A stretch of DNA of 64,000 nucleotides from Paraburkholderia sp. (GCF_024281035.1 NZ_JAMXLH010000004.1:1-64000), one strand, 5' to 3'; shown: positions 48,241 through 57,270, numbered from the stretch's first letter. The notes: a model not told the origin generated them from the sequence alone. Translations and numbers: made by a program.

Positions 48241-48759
48241 ATGACGCAAACGCTTTCCCCCTCGCACGACGATCTGGACGCACTGCCGGATTCGGCACGG
48301 CGCGTCGCGCGCCTGCTGCGCGAACGCGGCCATGAGAAGCCTGTCGTGATGCTGCCCGAAACCGGCAAGACCTCCGCCGAAGCCGCCGCGGGGCTCGGCT
48401 GCGAAGTCGCGCAGATCGCCAAGTCGATCCTCTTTCGCCGCCGCGATGACGACGCGCCCGTGCTCGTGATCGCAAGCGGCGCGAACCGGGTCGACGAAAA
48501 GAAAGTCGCGGCGCACGTGGGCGATATCGGCCGTGCCGATGCGAAGTTCGTGCGCGAGAAGACCGGCTACGCGATTGGCGGCGTCTGCCCGATTGGCCAC
48601 GCCACGCCGCCCGTCACGCTCATCGACGCCGACCTGTTCGAACTCGACAGCCTGTGGGCCGCGGCGGGTCATCCGCATGCGGTGTTCAATCTCTCGCCGC
48701 AGGAACTGGCCACGCTGACCGGCGCACCCGTGGTCGACGTCGCCCTGCGCGACGCGTGA
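48241..48759 (+). CDS. YbaK/EbsC family aminoacyl-tRNA deacylase
   Basis: 172 residues of the YbaK/ProX trans-editing family that clears mischarged tRNA (Cys- or Ala-tRNA-Pro). Conserved KSILFRRRDDDAPVLVIASGANRVDEKK and GYAIGGVCPIGH. ATG 48241 is nine bases after AAGGA; ATG 48232 overlaps that site and is unlikely. It sits between HMG-CoA lyase and the DUF1289 gene. Confidence 0.9.
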   Translation: MTQTLSPSHDDLDALPDSARRVARLLRERGHEKPVVMLPETGKTSAEAAAGLGCEVAQIAKSILFRRRDDDAPVLVIASGANRVDEKKVAAHVGDIGRADAKFVREKTGYAIGGVCPIGHATPPVTLIDADLFELDSLWAAAGHPHAVFNLSPQELATLTGAPVVDVALRDA

Positions 48760-48761
48760 GC

Positions 48762-48998
48762 ATGACGGCGTATTCCGCTGCCGGTGCGCCCGCCTCGCCG
48801 TGCATCAACATCTGCCGCATGAGTGAGGCGAGCGGCCTGTGCGAAGGCTGCCTGCGCACCATCGACGAAATTGCGGCATGGTCCACGCTCGACGACGATG
48901 CGAAGCGCGCGGTCTGGAACGCCATCGAAGCGCGTCACGCGCAGTGGCTGGCGCAGCGCTTCGACGCCGTGCCCGCAAGCGAAGAAGGCGCGCAATGA
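48762..48998 (+). CDS. DUF1289 protein
   Basis: 78 residues with a four-cysteine block (SPCINICRMSEASGLCEGCLRT) characteristic of DUF1289, probably zinc or Fe-S binding, then a helical end with EIAAWSTLDDDAKRAVW. Starts two bases after the ybaK-type stop (a GTG at 48756 is also possible) and its stop overlaps the next start. Function unknown. Confidence 0.85.
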   Translation: MTAYSAAGAPASPCINICRMSEASGLCEGCLRTIDEIAAWSTLDDDAKRAVWNAIEARHAQWLAQRFDAVPASEEGAQ

Positions 48999-49429
48999 AC
49001 GCGCCGCCCAGGGTCGTGAAGCATGGCGAAACCTGCCGCTCGACGCTCGCGCTCTCGCCCGATTCGGTGAAGTCGTTTGCCACGCTCGTCGGCGATCTGA
49101 ACCCGCTGCATCACGACGACGCTTATGCGCGTGAGAGCCGCTTCGGCGGACTGATCGCATCGGGCACGCAGCCCACCGCGCATTTCATGGCGTTGCTTGC
49201 GACGCATTTCTCGACGTACGCGCAACCGCTCGGCCTCGAATTCGACATCAAGCTCAAGCGCGCAACCAGTGCGCACGACGTGCTCACGTTCGAATGGCGC
49301 GTCGAAGAAGCGTGGTGGAAGCCGGGCCTGAATGGCGACCTCGTCAAACTCACGGGCACCGCCGTCAATCAGGATGGCGAGCCCGTTATCGTCGCCAACG
49401 CAACGATTCTCGTCATGCCGAAACCATGA
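48995..49429 (+). CDS. MaoC-like (R)-hydratase-family protein
   Basis: 144-residue hot-dog fold protein. The hydratase-2 signature appears as VGDLNPLHHDDAYA (Asp and His equivalent to the R-specific enoyl-CoA hydratase dyad), followed by RFGGLIASGTQPTAHFM. It probably acts on acyl-CoA thioesters. Overlaps both neighbours by ATGA, so it is tightly coupled to DUF1289 and the metallo-beta-lactamase gene. Confidence 0.88.
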   Translation: MNAPPRVVKHGETCRSTLALSPDSVKSFATLVGDLNPLHHDDAYARESRFGGLIASGTQPTAHFMALLATHFSTYAQPLGLEFDIKLKRATSAHDVLTFEWRVEEAWWKPGLNGDLVKLTGTAVNQDGEPVIVANATILVMPKP

Positions 49430-50358
49430 GCGCCAGCACACAACTTCCGCCGTCGATCCGCGTGTTCGAGCGCGGCTGGCTTTCGTCGAACAACGTGCTG
49501 CTCGTCGACGATGCGCGCGCCGCGATCGTCGATACCGGTTATGCCACGCACGCGGCACAGACCGTCGCGCTCGTGGAGCGCGCGTTGGGCGCGCGCGCGC
49601 TCGATCTCGTCGTCAATACGCATCTGCATTCCGATCACTGCGGCGGCAACGCGCAACTGCAAGCCGCGTGGCCGTGCGAAACGCTGATCCCGGCGCGCAG
49701 CGCGCGCGCCGTGCGTGACTGGGACGAGGCAAGCCTCTCGTTTCTCGCGACTGGACAGACCTGCCATCGCTTTGGTTTCACCGGCACGCTCGCGCCGGGT
49801 GAGCGTCTTGTGCTCGGCGGTTTCGAGTGGGAGGTGATTGGCGCACCGGGTCACGATCCCGATTCGGTGATGCTTTACGCCGCGCAACCGCGCCTTTTGA
49901 TCAGCGCCGACGCGCTCTGGGAAAACGGCTTCGGCGTGATCTTTCCCGAGCTCGATGGCGAAAGCGGTTTCGCCGAGCAGCAAGCGGTGCTCGAAGCAAT
50001 TGCAAAGCTCGACGTGAATATCGTGATTCCTGGCCACGGTGCACCGTTCTCGAATGTCGACGCCGCGCTCGAACGTGCGTTTTCGCGCCTCGCGTGGCTG
50101 CGTGCCGATCCTGTGCGCAATGCGCGCAACGCATTGAAAGTGCTCGTCGTGTTCAAGCTGCTAGAAGTGCGCTCGATGACATTCACCACGCTGGAGGCGT
50201 TGCTCGCGAATGCTTCGGCCATGCGCGCGGCGGCACGGCAGCTTGCGCCACGAGCCGCGTGGCCTGCGCTTCTGCGTGAGCTGGCTGGCGAACTCGCGAA
50301 GAGCGGCGCGCTCGTGCTGGACGGCGAGCGGATCGACGCACGCGGGACGGTGGATTAG
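49426..50358 (+). CDS. Metallo-beta-lactamase-fold hydrolase
   Basis: 310 residues. The zinc site is intact: THLHSDHCGG (HxHxDH), GAPGHDPDSVML and SADALWENGFG, with IPGHGAPF. It may hydrolyse a thioester such as one produced by the coupled MaoC-like enzyme. ATG overlaps the preceding stop. Last gene of the run that starts with the VOC gene. Confidence 0.9.
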   Translation: MSASTQLPPSIRVFERGWLSSNNVLLVDDARAAIVDTGYATHAAQTVALVERALGARALDLVVNTHLHSDHCGGNAQLQAAWPCETLIPARSARAVRDWDEASLSFLATGQTCHRFGFTGTLAPGERLVLGGFEWEVIGAPGHDPDSVMLYAAQPRLLISADALWENGFGVIFPELDGESGFAEQQAVLEAIAKLDVNIVIPGHGAPFSNVDAALERAFSRLAWLRADPVRNARNALKVLVVFKLLEVRSMTFTTLEALLANASAMRAAARQLAPRAAWPALLRELAGELAKSGALVLDGERIDARGTVD

Positions 50359-50663
50359 GCGAGAAGCTTCAACGCAGATGGCGGGGGAATATGCCGCGAT
50401 AGTTGCTCGCACAACGGGTGAACGGATTGCGGCGGATCGATAATCGACCGCGCTTTTACGAAGCACAATAAAAAAAACGCTCGTCCATTGCTGGGCGAGC
50501 GCGAGCATCGTTTACCGACGTGATCAAACTATCAAGTTATCATACCCGCGCAAAGAAACATGCCGGGTAGGTGATTTCCCTGGAGGCGCCTGACGCAAAT
50601 CAAGAAACGCCTCGCATTGCCTGGACAACTTGACGCACCCTGGTCATCGATTCGCGATCCCAA
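50359..50663. other. 305-bp gap after the metallo-beta-lactamase gene
   Basis: Holds the terminator at 50470-50501; the remaining bases, including an AT-rich patch near 50521-50545, show no gene. Confidence 0.5.
50470..50501 (-). terminator. Terminator after the EamA gene
   Basis: CGCTCG/CGAGCG stem (50478-50483, 50496-50501) extended by CCA/TGG around a four-base loop; an eight-A run on the left gives a T-run on the minus strand. Confidence 0.85.
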
Positions 50664-51578
50664 TCAATTTTTCGTGAAACCGGGACGGACCCTCGCACGT
50701 TGCGGGACGATCCGCCAGCCCAGATTCACGCCCGCCGCCGCGAGCAGAATAAGCGCGGCACCCGCCACCTGGATCCACGCAAGCCGCTGGCCGAATGCGA
50801 GCCAATCGACGACGATCGCCACCACGGGATAGATGAACGAAAGCGCGCCGGTCATCGCCGTCGGCAGCTTCTGGATTGCACCATAAAGCAGCACGTACAT
50901 GATCCCCGTGTGTACGACACCGAGTGTGACGATCTGCGCCCAGTGCAGCGGCGTGGCGGGCAGCGTGTCGTAGCGGATGAACGGCGCAAGCGCGAGCGCG
51001 CCGAAGGCGACCTGCACGAGCGCGAGGAGATGCGGCGGCGTGCCCTTGAGGTGCCGCGTGATGATCGATGCGACCGCGTAAAGAAACGCCGCACCCGCCG
51101 CGCAGGCCACGCCCTGCAGATACTCCCCCGGCACGGCGAGCACGGCGGGCTGCACCTTGACCACACAGACGAGCCCGACGAACGCGATCGCAAGCCACGC
51201 GACGATGGAGGCCGTCACGCGCTCGCGCAGCACGAGCGCGCCGAGCCCGACCAGCATGAACGGCTGCGTGTTGTAGACGGCGGTCGCCATCGAAATCGAG
51301 GCGCGCGAATAGGCGGCGAAGAGCAGCACCCAGTTGACGACGATGGCTGCACCGCCCAGCACGGCAAGCAGCAGCATGCGCGGCGAGAACAGCGAGCGGC
51401 GCAACAGGCCGCGCACGGCGCACACGAGTGCGAGTGTCGCGCCGCCCAGCACGCAACGCATGAACGCGACATTGAGCGCGGCCTGCTGCGAAGCGACGAC
51501 GAGCCAGCCGATGGTGCCGGACATGAGCATCGCAACGACCATTTCGGCGGCGCCGCGACGGATTTCGGTAGTAGCCAT
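50664..51578 (-). CDS. EamA-family transporter (DMT superfamily)
   Basis: 304 residues with about ten membrane segments arranged as two EamA repeats. In this family the usual job is export of metabolites or amino acids. Start ATG 51578 (MATTEIRRGAAEMVVAML). Divergent from an Lrp-type regulator (225-bp gap), a common pairing in which the regulator controls export of an amino acid; the substrate cannot be read from the sequence. Confidence 0.9.
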   Translation of the reverse strand: MATTEIRRGAAEMVVAMLMSGTIGWLVVASQQAALNVAFMRCVLGGATLALVCAVRGLLRRSLFSPRMLLLAVLGGAAIVVNWVLLFAAYSRASISMATAVYNTQPFMLVGLGALVLRERVTASIVAWLAIAFVGLVCVVKVQPAVLAVPGEYLQGVACAAGAAFLYAVASIITRHLKGTPPHLLALVQVAFGALALAPFIRYDTLPATPLHWAQIVTLGVVHTGIMYVLLYGAIQKLPTAMTGALSFIYPVVAIVVDWLAFGQRLAWIQVAGAALILLAAAGVNLGWRIVPQRARVRPGFTKN

Positions 51579-51803
51579 TGAAACGATTCCCGGTATGAGA
51601 CCGGCGGCATCCGCAACGCACACCGAATGCCGCGATGACGACCAGTTTACTTGCGGCACCCGGCGAAATACATGGCTACACTGAGGCGTAACAGGCCTTT
51701 TACCTGCGAATCGAAGGGTGAAACGGCGAATTGCCAAACGAGACACAGCACGCCCACAACGCGCGTACAGCGCAAACGCCGCGCAAACACCGCGCACACG
51801 ATC

Positions 51804-52277
51804 ATGACGAAACGCCCGAACGCGCCGGTCCAGCCGGCCAATCTCGATGACATCGACCGCGCACTGCTCGCCGCGCTCGCGCAGGACGCCCGCGCGCCGA
51901 TCAGCGAACTCGCGCGCCAGGTCGGTCTTTCCGCGCCCAGCACGTCGGAGCGGCTGCGGCGGCTGGAGGCGCAAGGCGTGATCAGCGGCTTTACGGTGCA
52001 GATCGATCCGCGCGCACTCGGCTATACGCTCCAGGCCATCGTGCGTGTGAAGCCGCTGCCGGGCCAGTTGCATCTGGTCGAAGAGGTGATCCGGCGCATT
52101 CCGGAATTCGTCGAGTGCGACAAGGTCACCGGCGACGACTGCTTCATCGCGCGCCTCTATCTGCATTCGATCGAGCAGCTCGACGAGATCCTCTCGAAAG
52201 TCACGGAGCGCGCGGAGACGAGCACCGCCATCGTCAAAACGACGCCGGTAGCGCGCCGCCTGCCGCCGCTCGCGTGA
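51804..52277 (+). CDS. Lrp/AsnC-family transcriptional regulator
   Basis: 157 residues: N-terminal helix-turn-helix (about 15-60, LDDIDRALLAALAQDARAPISELARQVGLSAPSTSERLRRLE) and a C-terminal RAM domain (YTLQAIVRVKPLPGQLHLVEEVI...TGDDCFIARLYL) for effector binding and oligomerisation. Likely controls the divergent EamA exporter. Start ATG 51804. Confidence 0.92.
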   Translation: MTKRPNAPVQPANLDDIDRALLAALAQDARAPISELARQVGLSAPSTSERLRRLEAQGVISGFTVQIDPRALGYTLQAIVRVKPLPGQLHLVEEVIRRIPEFVECDKVTGDDCFIARLYLHSIEQLDEILSKVTERAETSTAIVKTTPVARRLPPLA

Positions 52278-52296
52278 ACGTTCGGGCGGCGCGCCC

Positions 52297-53199
52297 TCAG
52301 CGCTCGGTCGCCTCGAAAAACGCGAGCATCTCGCTCACGAGTTCCGCACCCGCTTCCTCGGGGACGTAGTGGCCGCACGCGAGTGCGCGCCCGCTCACGT
52401 CGCGCGCGACCTTGCGCCATTCGTCGAGCGGGTCGAAGCAGCGCCCGATTGCCCCCTCCTCGCCCCACAGTACGCGCAGCGGGCACGATACCTTGTGGCC
52501 GCGTTCGAGGTCGGCGCGGTCGTGTTCGAGGTCGATCGTTGCGGACGCACGATAGTCCTCGCAGATCGCATGCACCGCGCCGGGCTCGCGCAGCGCCGCG
52601 CGATAGGCATCGAGCGCCGCGGGCGAAAACGGCGCGAGCCCCGCGTGACGATTGCCCATCGTGCGCTCGATGTAGACGTCGGTGTTCTGGCCGATCAGCG
52701 TTTCGGGCAGCGGCGCGGGCTGGATCAGGAAGAACCAGTGGAAATACAGTGTCGCGAAGGTGCGGTCGGTTTGTTCGTACATCGCGAGCGTGGGCGCGAT
52801 GTCGAGCAGCATCAGACGCTCGACGGCATCCGCATGATCGAGCGCCATGCGATGCGCGACGCGTGCACCGCGGTCGTGCGCGCAGACGAGAAACCGCTCG
52901 TAACCGAAGTGGCGCATCACCTCCACCTGATCGGCGGCCATCGCGCGCTTCGAATACGTCACGTGCTCCGGGTCGCCCTGCGGCTTCGACGATGCGCCGT
53001 AGCCGCGCAGATCCGTCGCAATCACGGTGAAGTGCCGCGCAAGTTCGTCGGCGCAACGATGCCAGATCATGTGGGTCTGCGGATGGCCGTGCAGCAGCAG
53101 CAGCGGCGGCCCCTCACCGCCCTCACCGCTCTTGACGCCGTGGATGTCGATACCGCTCGCCGTACGGACGGTAAAAGGCGTGAATGCTTCGAACGGCAT
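52297..53199 (-). CDS. Haloacetate (fluoroacetate) dehalogenase
   Basis: Cleaves the C-halogen bond of haloacetates through an aspartyl ester. 300 residues from ATG 53199, alpha/beta hydrolase. All key residues of Rhodopseudomonas fluoroacetate dehalogenase are present at near-identical numbers: nucleophile Asp109 with Arg110 and Arg113 (HDRGAR), acid Asp133, halide pocket His154, Trp155 and Tyr216, base His277. Those features separate fluoroacetate dehalogenases from epoxide hydrolases. Divergent from the nitronate monooxygenase gene. Whether fluoroacetate is the natural substrate cannot be read. Confidence 0.88.
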   Translation of the reverse strand: MPFEAFTPFTVRTASGIDIHGVKSGEGGEGPPLLLLHGHPQTHMIWHRCADELARHFTVIATDLRGYGASSKPQGDPEHVTYSKRAMAADQVEVMRHFGYERFLVCAHDRGARVAHRMALDHADAVERLMLLDIAPTLAMYEQTDRTFATLYFHWFFLIQPAPLPETLIGQNTDVYIERTMGNRHAGLAPFSPAALDAYRAALREPGAVHAICEDYRASATIDLEHDRADLERGHKVSCPLRVLWGEEGAIGRCFDPLDEWRKVARDVSGRALACGHYVPEEAGAELVSEMLAFFEATER

Positions 53200-53231
53200 G
53201 TCCCCTCTCTTGTTTGAATTGGACGTGTCAC

Positions 53232-53237
53232 ATTGTA
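53232..53237 (-). promoter_or_regulatory. TACAAT -10 box of the dehalogenase gene
   Basis: Minus-strand TACAAT 33 bases before the ATG; weak -35. GAGGGG follows as ribosome-binding site. Confidence 0.45.
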
Positions 53238-53310
53238 GGAGGCGTGCGTTGCGGCCCAGTGTAATTTCCATACTGTGCGAGTAGAAACCGAACACTTGCT
53301 CAAAAGTCGC

Positions 53311-53356
53311 GTACGGTCACCCCGTACAGACGCACTCCTATAATCGAACGATCGTT
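53311..53356 (+). promoter_or_regulatory. Nitronate monooxygenase promoter with two dyads
   Basis: TATAAT at 53339-53344. GTACGG-TCACC-CCGTAC (53311-53327) covers the -35 position, and the perfect palindrome AACGATCGTT (53347-53356), within the longer imperfect dyad CGAACGATCGTTTCG, covers the start point. The second looks like a TetR-family operator. ATG is at 53419. Confidence 0.6.
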
Positions 53357-53418
53357 TCGTGATTGCCCGTTTTTGGGCCGCCCGGGCCGTCCGCGCGCCG
53401 CACAAGGAGACTCACGTC

Positions 53419-54378
53419 ATGGCATTGCCCGCCGTCCTGCAAAACCTGTCGCTGCCCGTCGTCGGCTCGCCGATGTTCATCGTCAGCTATCCCGAACTCG
53501 TGCTCGCGCAGTGCAAAGCCGGCATCGTCGGTTCGTTTCCGGCGCTCAACGCGCGCCCCGCCGAACAGCTCGACGCCTGGCTCACGCAGATCCAGGCCGA
53601 ACTCGCCGCCTGGCAGGCCGCGAACCCCGGCGCGACCATCGGGCCGATTGCCGTGAACCAGATCGTCCATCAGTCGAACGCGCGCCTCGAACACGACGTG
53701 CGCGTGTGCGTCGAGTACAAGGTGCCGATCTTCATCACGAGCCTGCGCGCACCGGCGCGCGAGATCATCGACGCCGTGCACCGCTACGGCGGCATCGTGC
53801 TGCACGACGTCATCAATCTGCGCCACGCGGCGAAGGCGCTCGAAGCGGGCGTCGACGGGCTGATTCTCGTCGCGGCGGGCGCGGGCGGCCACGCGGGCAC
53901 GACCTCGCCGTTCGCGCTCGTGGGCGAGACGCGACGCCTGTTCGACGGGCCGATCGTGCTGTCGGGCGCCATCGCCAACGGCGGCTCGATTCTCGCCGCA
54001 CAGGCGATGGGCGCGGACCTCGCCTACATGGGCACGCGCTTCATCGCCACCCGCGAAGCGCACGCGGTGGAGGCATACAAGCACGCGATCCTCGAAGCGA
54101 AAGCCGCCGACATCATCTACACGAACCTCTTCACCGGCGTGCACGGCAACTACATCCGCGAGAGCATCGTCAACGCGGGGCTCGACCCGGACGCGCTGCC
54201 CGAATCGGACAAAACGAAGATGAACTTCGCGGGCGACAAGTCGAAAGCATGGAAGGACATCTGGGGCGCAGGCCAGGGCGTCGGACTGATGGACGATATC
54301 CCGTCGGTCGCCGAACTTGTCGCGCGGCTCAGGCGCGAATACGACGACACGCGCGCCCGGCTTGGCATGGGGTACTGA
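53419..54378 (+). CDS. NAD(P)H-dependent flavin oxidoreductase / nitronate monooxygenase
   Basis: 319-residue FMN TIM barrel of the nitronate monooxygenase family, oxidising alkyl nitronates (for example propionate 3-nitronate) or related compounds. Conserved LPVVGSPMFIVSYPELVLAQ at the start, VAAGAGGHAGTTSPFALV (phosphate-binding and catalytic His) and LSGAIANGGSILAAQAMGADLAYMGTRFIAT. GGAG precedes ATG 53419. Convergent with a LysR gene. Confidence 0.9.
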   Translation: MALPAVLQNLSLPVVGSPMFIVSYPELVLAQCKAGIVGSFPALNARPAEQLDAWLTQIQAELAAWQAANPGATIGPIAVNQIVHQSNARLEHDVRVCVEYKVPIFITSLRAPAREIIDAVHRYGGIVLHDVINLRHAAKALEAGVDGLILVAAGAGGHAGTTSPFALVGETRRLFDGPIVLSGAIANGGSILAAQAMGADLAYMGTRFIATREAHAVEAYKHAILEAKAADIIYTNLFTGVHGNYIRESIVNAGLDPDALPESDKTKMNFAGDKSKAWKDIWGAGQGVGLMDDIPSVAELVARLRREYDDTRARLGMGY

Positions 54379-54398
54379 CGGTTCGCGCGGCGCCGCCG

Positions 54399-54440
54399 GA
54401 CAGCGACAGCGACAGCGACAACGACAACGACAACGACGGC
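54399..54440. repeat. Hexanucleotide repeat (GACARC) x7
   Basis: GACAGC three times, GACAAC three times, then GACGGC, starting at 54399 with an exact 6-bp period, in the 94-bp gap between the convergent nitronate monooxygenase and LysR genes. Confidence 0.95.
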
Positions 54441-54472
54441 AGCAGCATCAACCACGGCGGCGAGCGCCCCGG

Positions 54473-55408
54473 CTACGAAGCCGCCGCCGCGCGTATCGCT
54501 TCGACGCCGGGCCACAATCCGCGACCGGCGAAACGCTCTGCGAGGAAATCGACAAACGAGCGCACCTTCGCCGAAAGATGGCGACGACTCGCGTACAGCG
54601 CGTAAATGGGCAGCTCGCGCGGCGGCAGTTCATCGACGAGCAGCGGCACGAGACGGCCGTCGGCGATGTCGTCGCCGATCACCTCCGTGCCCAGCATCGA
54701 GAGCCCGCCGCCCTGCAGCAGGACCACGCGCAGCGCTTCGAGGTGATTGACGATCAGGTTGCCGCGCGGTTTCGCGCGCGCGCCGCCTTCGGCGAACGGC
54801 GCAAGCTCCAGCGCCGACGCGCCCGCGTAATGCACGAAGTCGTGCCGGGCCAGATCGGCAACGCTCTTCGGCACGCCGTGCCGCCGAAGATACTCGGGCG
54901 ACGCGCACAGCACGATGTGCGCGGTCGCGAGCGGCCGCGCAATCAGCGACGACGACTTGAGCCCGGAGGGCGATGCGCGGATCGCCACGTCGAAACCTTC
55001 GTCGATCAGTTCGACGACGCGATCCGAGAGCGTGATGTCGACGGTGACCTGCGGAAAACCTGCGGCGTAATCCGCGACCGCGCCCATCACGTGCCGCAGC
55101 CCGAACGCGGTCAGCGACGACACGCGCAGCCGCCCCTGCGGCACGACGCTCGCGGCGCCCACGGCCTGGCCGGCTTCGTCGAGTTCGGTGAGCGCGAGCG
55201 CGAGACGCTCGTAGTATTCGCGGCCCGCCTCGGTGGGCGCGACGCGCCGCGTCGTGCGGTTGAGCAGCCGCGCGCCCAGTTGCTGTTCGAGGTGCGCGAC
55301 GTGCTTGCTCGCCATCGCCGCGGACATATTCATGCGCTCGGCCGCGCCGACGAAGCTCCCCGCTTCGACGACCTGGCGGAACACGTTCATGCTGACGAGG
55401 GTATCCAT
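54473..55408 (-). CDS. LysR-family transcriptional regulator (CrgA-like)
   Basis: 311 residues. N-terminal winged helix-turn-helix (MNVFRQVVEAGSFVGAAERMNMSAAMASKHVAHLEQQLG, HTH about 20-40) and effector domain with DVAIRASPSGLKSSSLIARPL, characteristic of the CrgA/AaeR branch. Start ATG 55408. Target unknown; the nearest candidates are the nitronate monooxygenase and the porin. Confidence 0.9.
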   Translation of the reverse strand: MDTLVSMNVFRQVVEAGSFVGAAERMNMSAAMASKHVAHLEQQLGARLLNRTTRRVAPTEAGREYYERLALALTELDEAGQAVGAASVVPQGRLRVSSLTAFGLRHVMGAVADYAAGFPQVTVDITLSDRVVELIDEGFDVAIRASPSGLKSSSLIARPLATAHIVLCASPEYLRRHGVPKSVADLARHDFVHYAGASALELAPFAEGGARAKPRGNLIVNHLEALRVVLLQGGGLSMLGTEVIGDDIADGRLVPLLVDELPPRELPIYALYASRRHLSAKVRSFVDFLAERFAGRGLWPGVEAIRAAAAS

Positions 55409-55525
55409 CGCGCGCGTCCGTATCGGTGAGTTATCGGAAAACAGCAGGAATCAATCGCCGCCATTGTGCGCGATTTATCAATTAGCGGTGCGCAATGCAC
55501 AACTCGTACAGGTGCCCGGAAAAGC

Positions 55526-55559
55526 AAAAACCCCGCGCTGCGAGCAGCACGGGGTTTTT
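55526..55559. terminator. Terminator after the porin gene
   Basis: AAAAACCCCG/CGGGGTTTTT (55526-55535, 55550-55559) enclosing an inner GCTG/CAGC stem; T-run on both strands. Confidence 0.9.
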
Positions 55560-55589
55560 TCGTTGCGGCACGCCCGAAGGCGGTGCGGC

Positions 55590-56693
55590 CTAGAACTTCG
55601 CGCGGATGCCCGCGCCGTACGTCATGCCCGACGACATGTTGTCGAAGTGGTCGTACATGTACGCGGCGTAGACGTCGGTGCGCTTCGAGAGCGGGTAGTC
55701 GTAGCCGAGCGCCGCGGTCTGGTGCGTCTGGTTCAGGCCGCCGGTGTCGCGCGAGTACGCGTACGAGGCCATCACCGTGCCCGTGCCCGCCGGGACCGAC
55801 ACGCCGCCCTGCGCCGTGTTCACGTGCCAGCTGCCGATCTGCTGCGTGTTCGCCGTATACATGTACTGGCCGAAGAGCTTCAGGTACTTCAGGTCGTACG
55901 ACACGCCGACCTGGGCCACGCCCTGGCTCTTCAGGTCGAGCGGCGGCTGGCCGCTCGGCATGGCCGAAATGCCGCCGATGTCGCCCGGCTTGTTGTTGTA
56001 GTTCACGTACTGATACACCGCCGTCGCGGCGAACGGGCCGTGGAAATACAAGCCCTGCGCGCTCCACTTCTTCGAGCGGTTGTCGCCCGCCGTATTGCCG
56101 AGCGCGTACATCACCGAGCCCGAGAGGCCGTTGAAGTCCGGCGTCGAATACTGGACGGCGTTGTCCCAGCCCGAATCGCCCACCACGCCCTGGTCGGTCT
56201 TGTAGGTGGGGAACGTCGAGAGGCCGAGGAACACCTGGTACACCATCGGCGAGAACGTGTACGAGTCGACGAGCGGGTTGAACAGAATCGTCGAGACGAA
56301 CAGGTGCGTGGTCAGGCGGCCAGCCGTGACCGTGCCGTACGGCGACTCGATGCCGACGTAGGAGTTGCGGGCGAAGAACGTGTCGCCCTGGAAGCGGCCG
56401 TCCTGGCCGTTTTGCGCGCGAAAGAAGCTTTCGAGCGTGAAGATCGCCTTGTAGCCGCCACCGAGATCTTCCGCACCCTTCAGGCCCCAGTACGACGTCG
56501 ACATGCCGCCGCCGCCGACGTTCGCCGCCGCATTGCCGCCCGGGAACTTCGTGACCCCGACCCATTCGTCAACCTGACCGTAGAGCTGGACGCTCGATTG
56601 CGCAATCGCCGGCGACGAAGCGGCGGCAAGCACGGCAGCGAACGCGCCCGCTCGGAGCGTGGCGCGCAGCACGCGGCTAACGGTGGTAGTCAT
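55590..56693 (-). CDS. Gram-negative porin (Burkholderia trimeric type)
   Basis: 367-residue outer-membrane beta-barrel. Signal peptide ending PAIAQ-S (about 28-30), start of the barrel SSVQLYGQVDEWVG, the FxGLKGxEDLGxGxKAxFxLE pattern (YWGLKGAEDLGGGYKAIFTLE), and a terminal phenylalanine (GAGIRAKF) required for barrel assembly. AGGAGATC before ATG 56693. Probably a general diffusion or solute-specific pore; regulated separately (577-bp upstream gap). Confidence 0.95.
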   Translation of the reverse strand: MTTTVSRVLRATLRAGAFAAVLAAASSPAIAQSSVQLYGQVDEWVGVTKFPGGNAAANVGGGGMSTSYWGLKGAEDLGGGYKAIFTLESFFRAQNGQDGRFQGDTFFARNSYVGIESPYGTVTAGRLTTHLFVSTILFNPLVDSYTFSPMVYQVFLGLSTFPTYKTDQGVVGDSGWDNAVQYSTPDFNGLSGSVMYALGNTAGDNRSKKWSAQGLYFHGPFAATAVYQYVNYNNKPGDIGGISAMPSGQPPLDLKSQGVAQVGVSYDLKYLKLFGQYMYTANTQQIGSWHVNTAQGGVSVPAGTGTVMASYAYSRDTGGLNQTHQTAALGYDYPLSKRTDVYAAYMYDHFDNMSSGMTYGAGIRAKF

Positions 56694-57270
56694 GTGATCT
56701 CCTGTCTTTGCAAAAATGGGTAACTCGTGGCTCGTGGCGCGCGCAAACCATGGCGTTTTGCCGGTTGCAGACATGGCTATCCCCGGCCCGGTGCATCCTC
56801 ACGGACCCGGTGTGCCGTCCCAGAAATGAGCTGTTAGCGCCTGTCGGGCGAAACGGTTGGTTTGTACGTCTGCGAATGCCGCCTGGCCCGCCCGGGAGTC
56901 TCTTTTTGCTGCATTGCAGCTTCTGCGTCGCCGGGCTTTCGAGCCGGGTCGACGGGGACTTTTTCGGGGTGCCGGGGATTGCGATTGACGCGCCGCCGTA
57001 GCGAAGCCGAGATTTGATGACAAATCGGTTATACGGGCGAGCGCTTTCTGATGGAGTGTGGTATCCGCACGTCAGAGTGGACCATTTGCCGCACGAGAAC
57101 GAATGAATCGTCGAGGCCGGAGGCAACCGGTGTGGACGCAACGATATGCGCCGCCCGCCAGCCGGAAAAGCGGGTCAGACGACGAACGTGAAATGAGATT
57201 GACGCGGGGGGAAAACGTTGCCGGGTACAACTAATCGCAGCCGCCTGCACCCTCTTGCAGCTGCTCGTGG
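56694..57270. other. 577-bp gap upstream of the porin
   Basis: No credible gene on either strand. It should hold the porin promoter; no consensus elements are convincing. The base composition is somewhat less GC-rich near 57010-57060. Confidence 0.5.
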
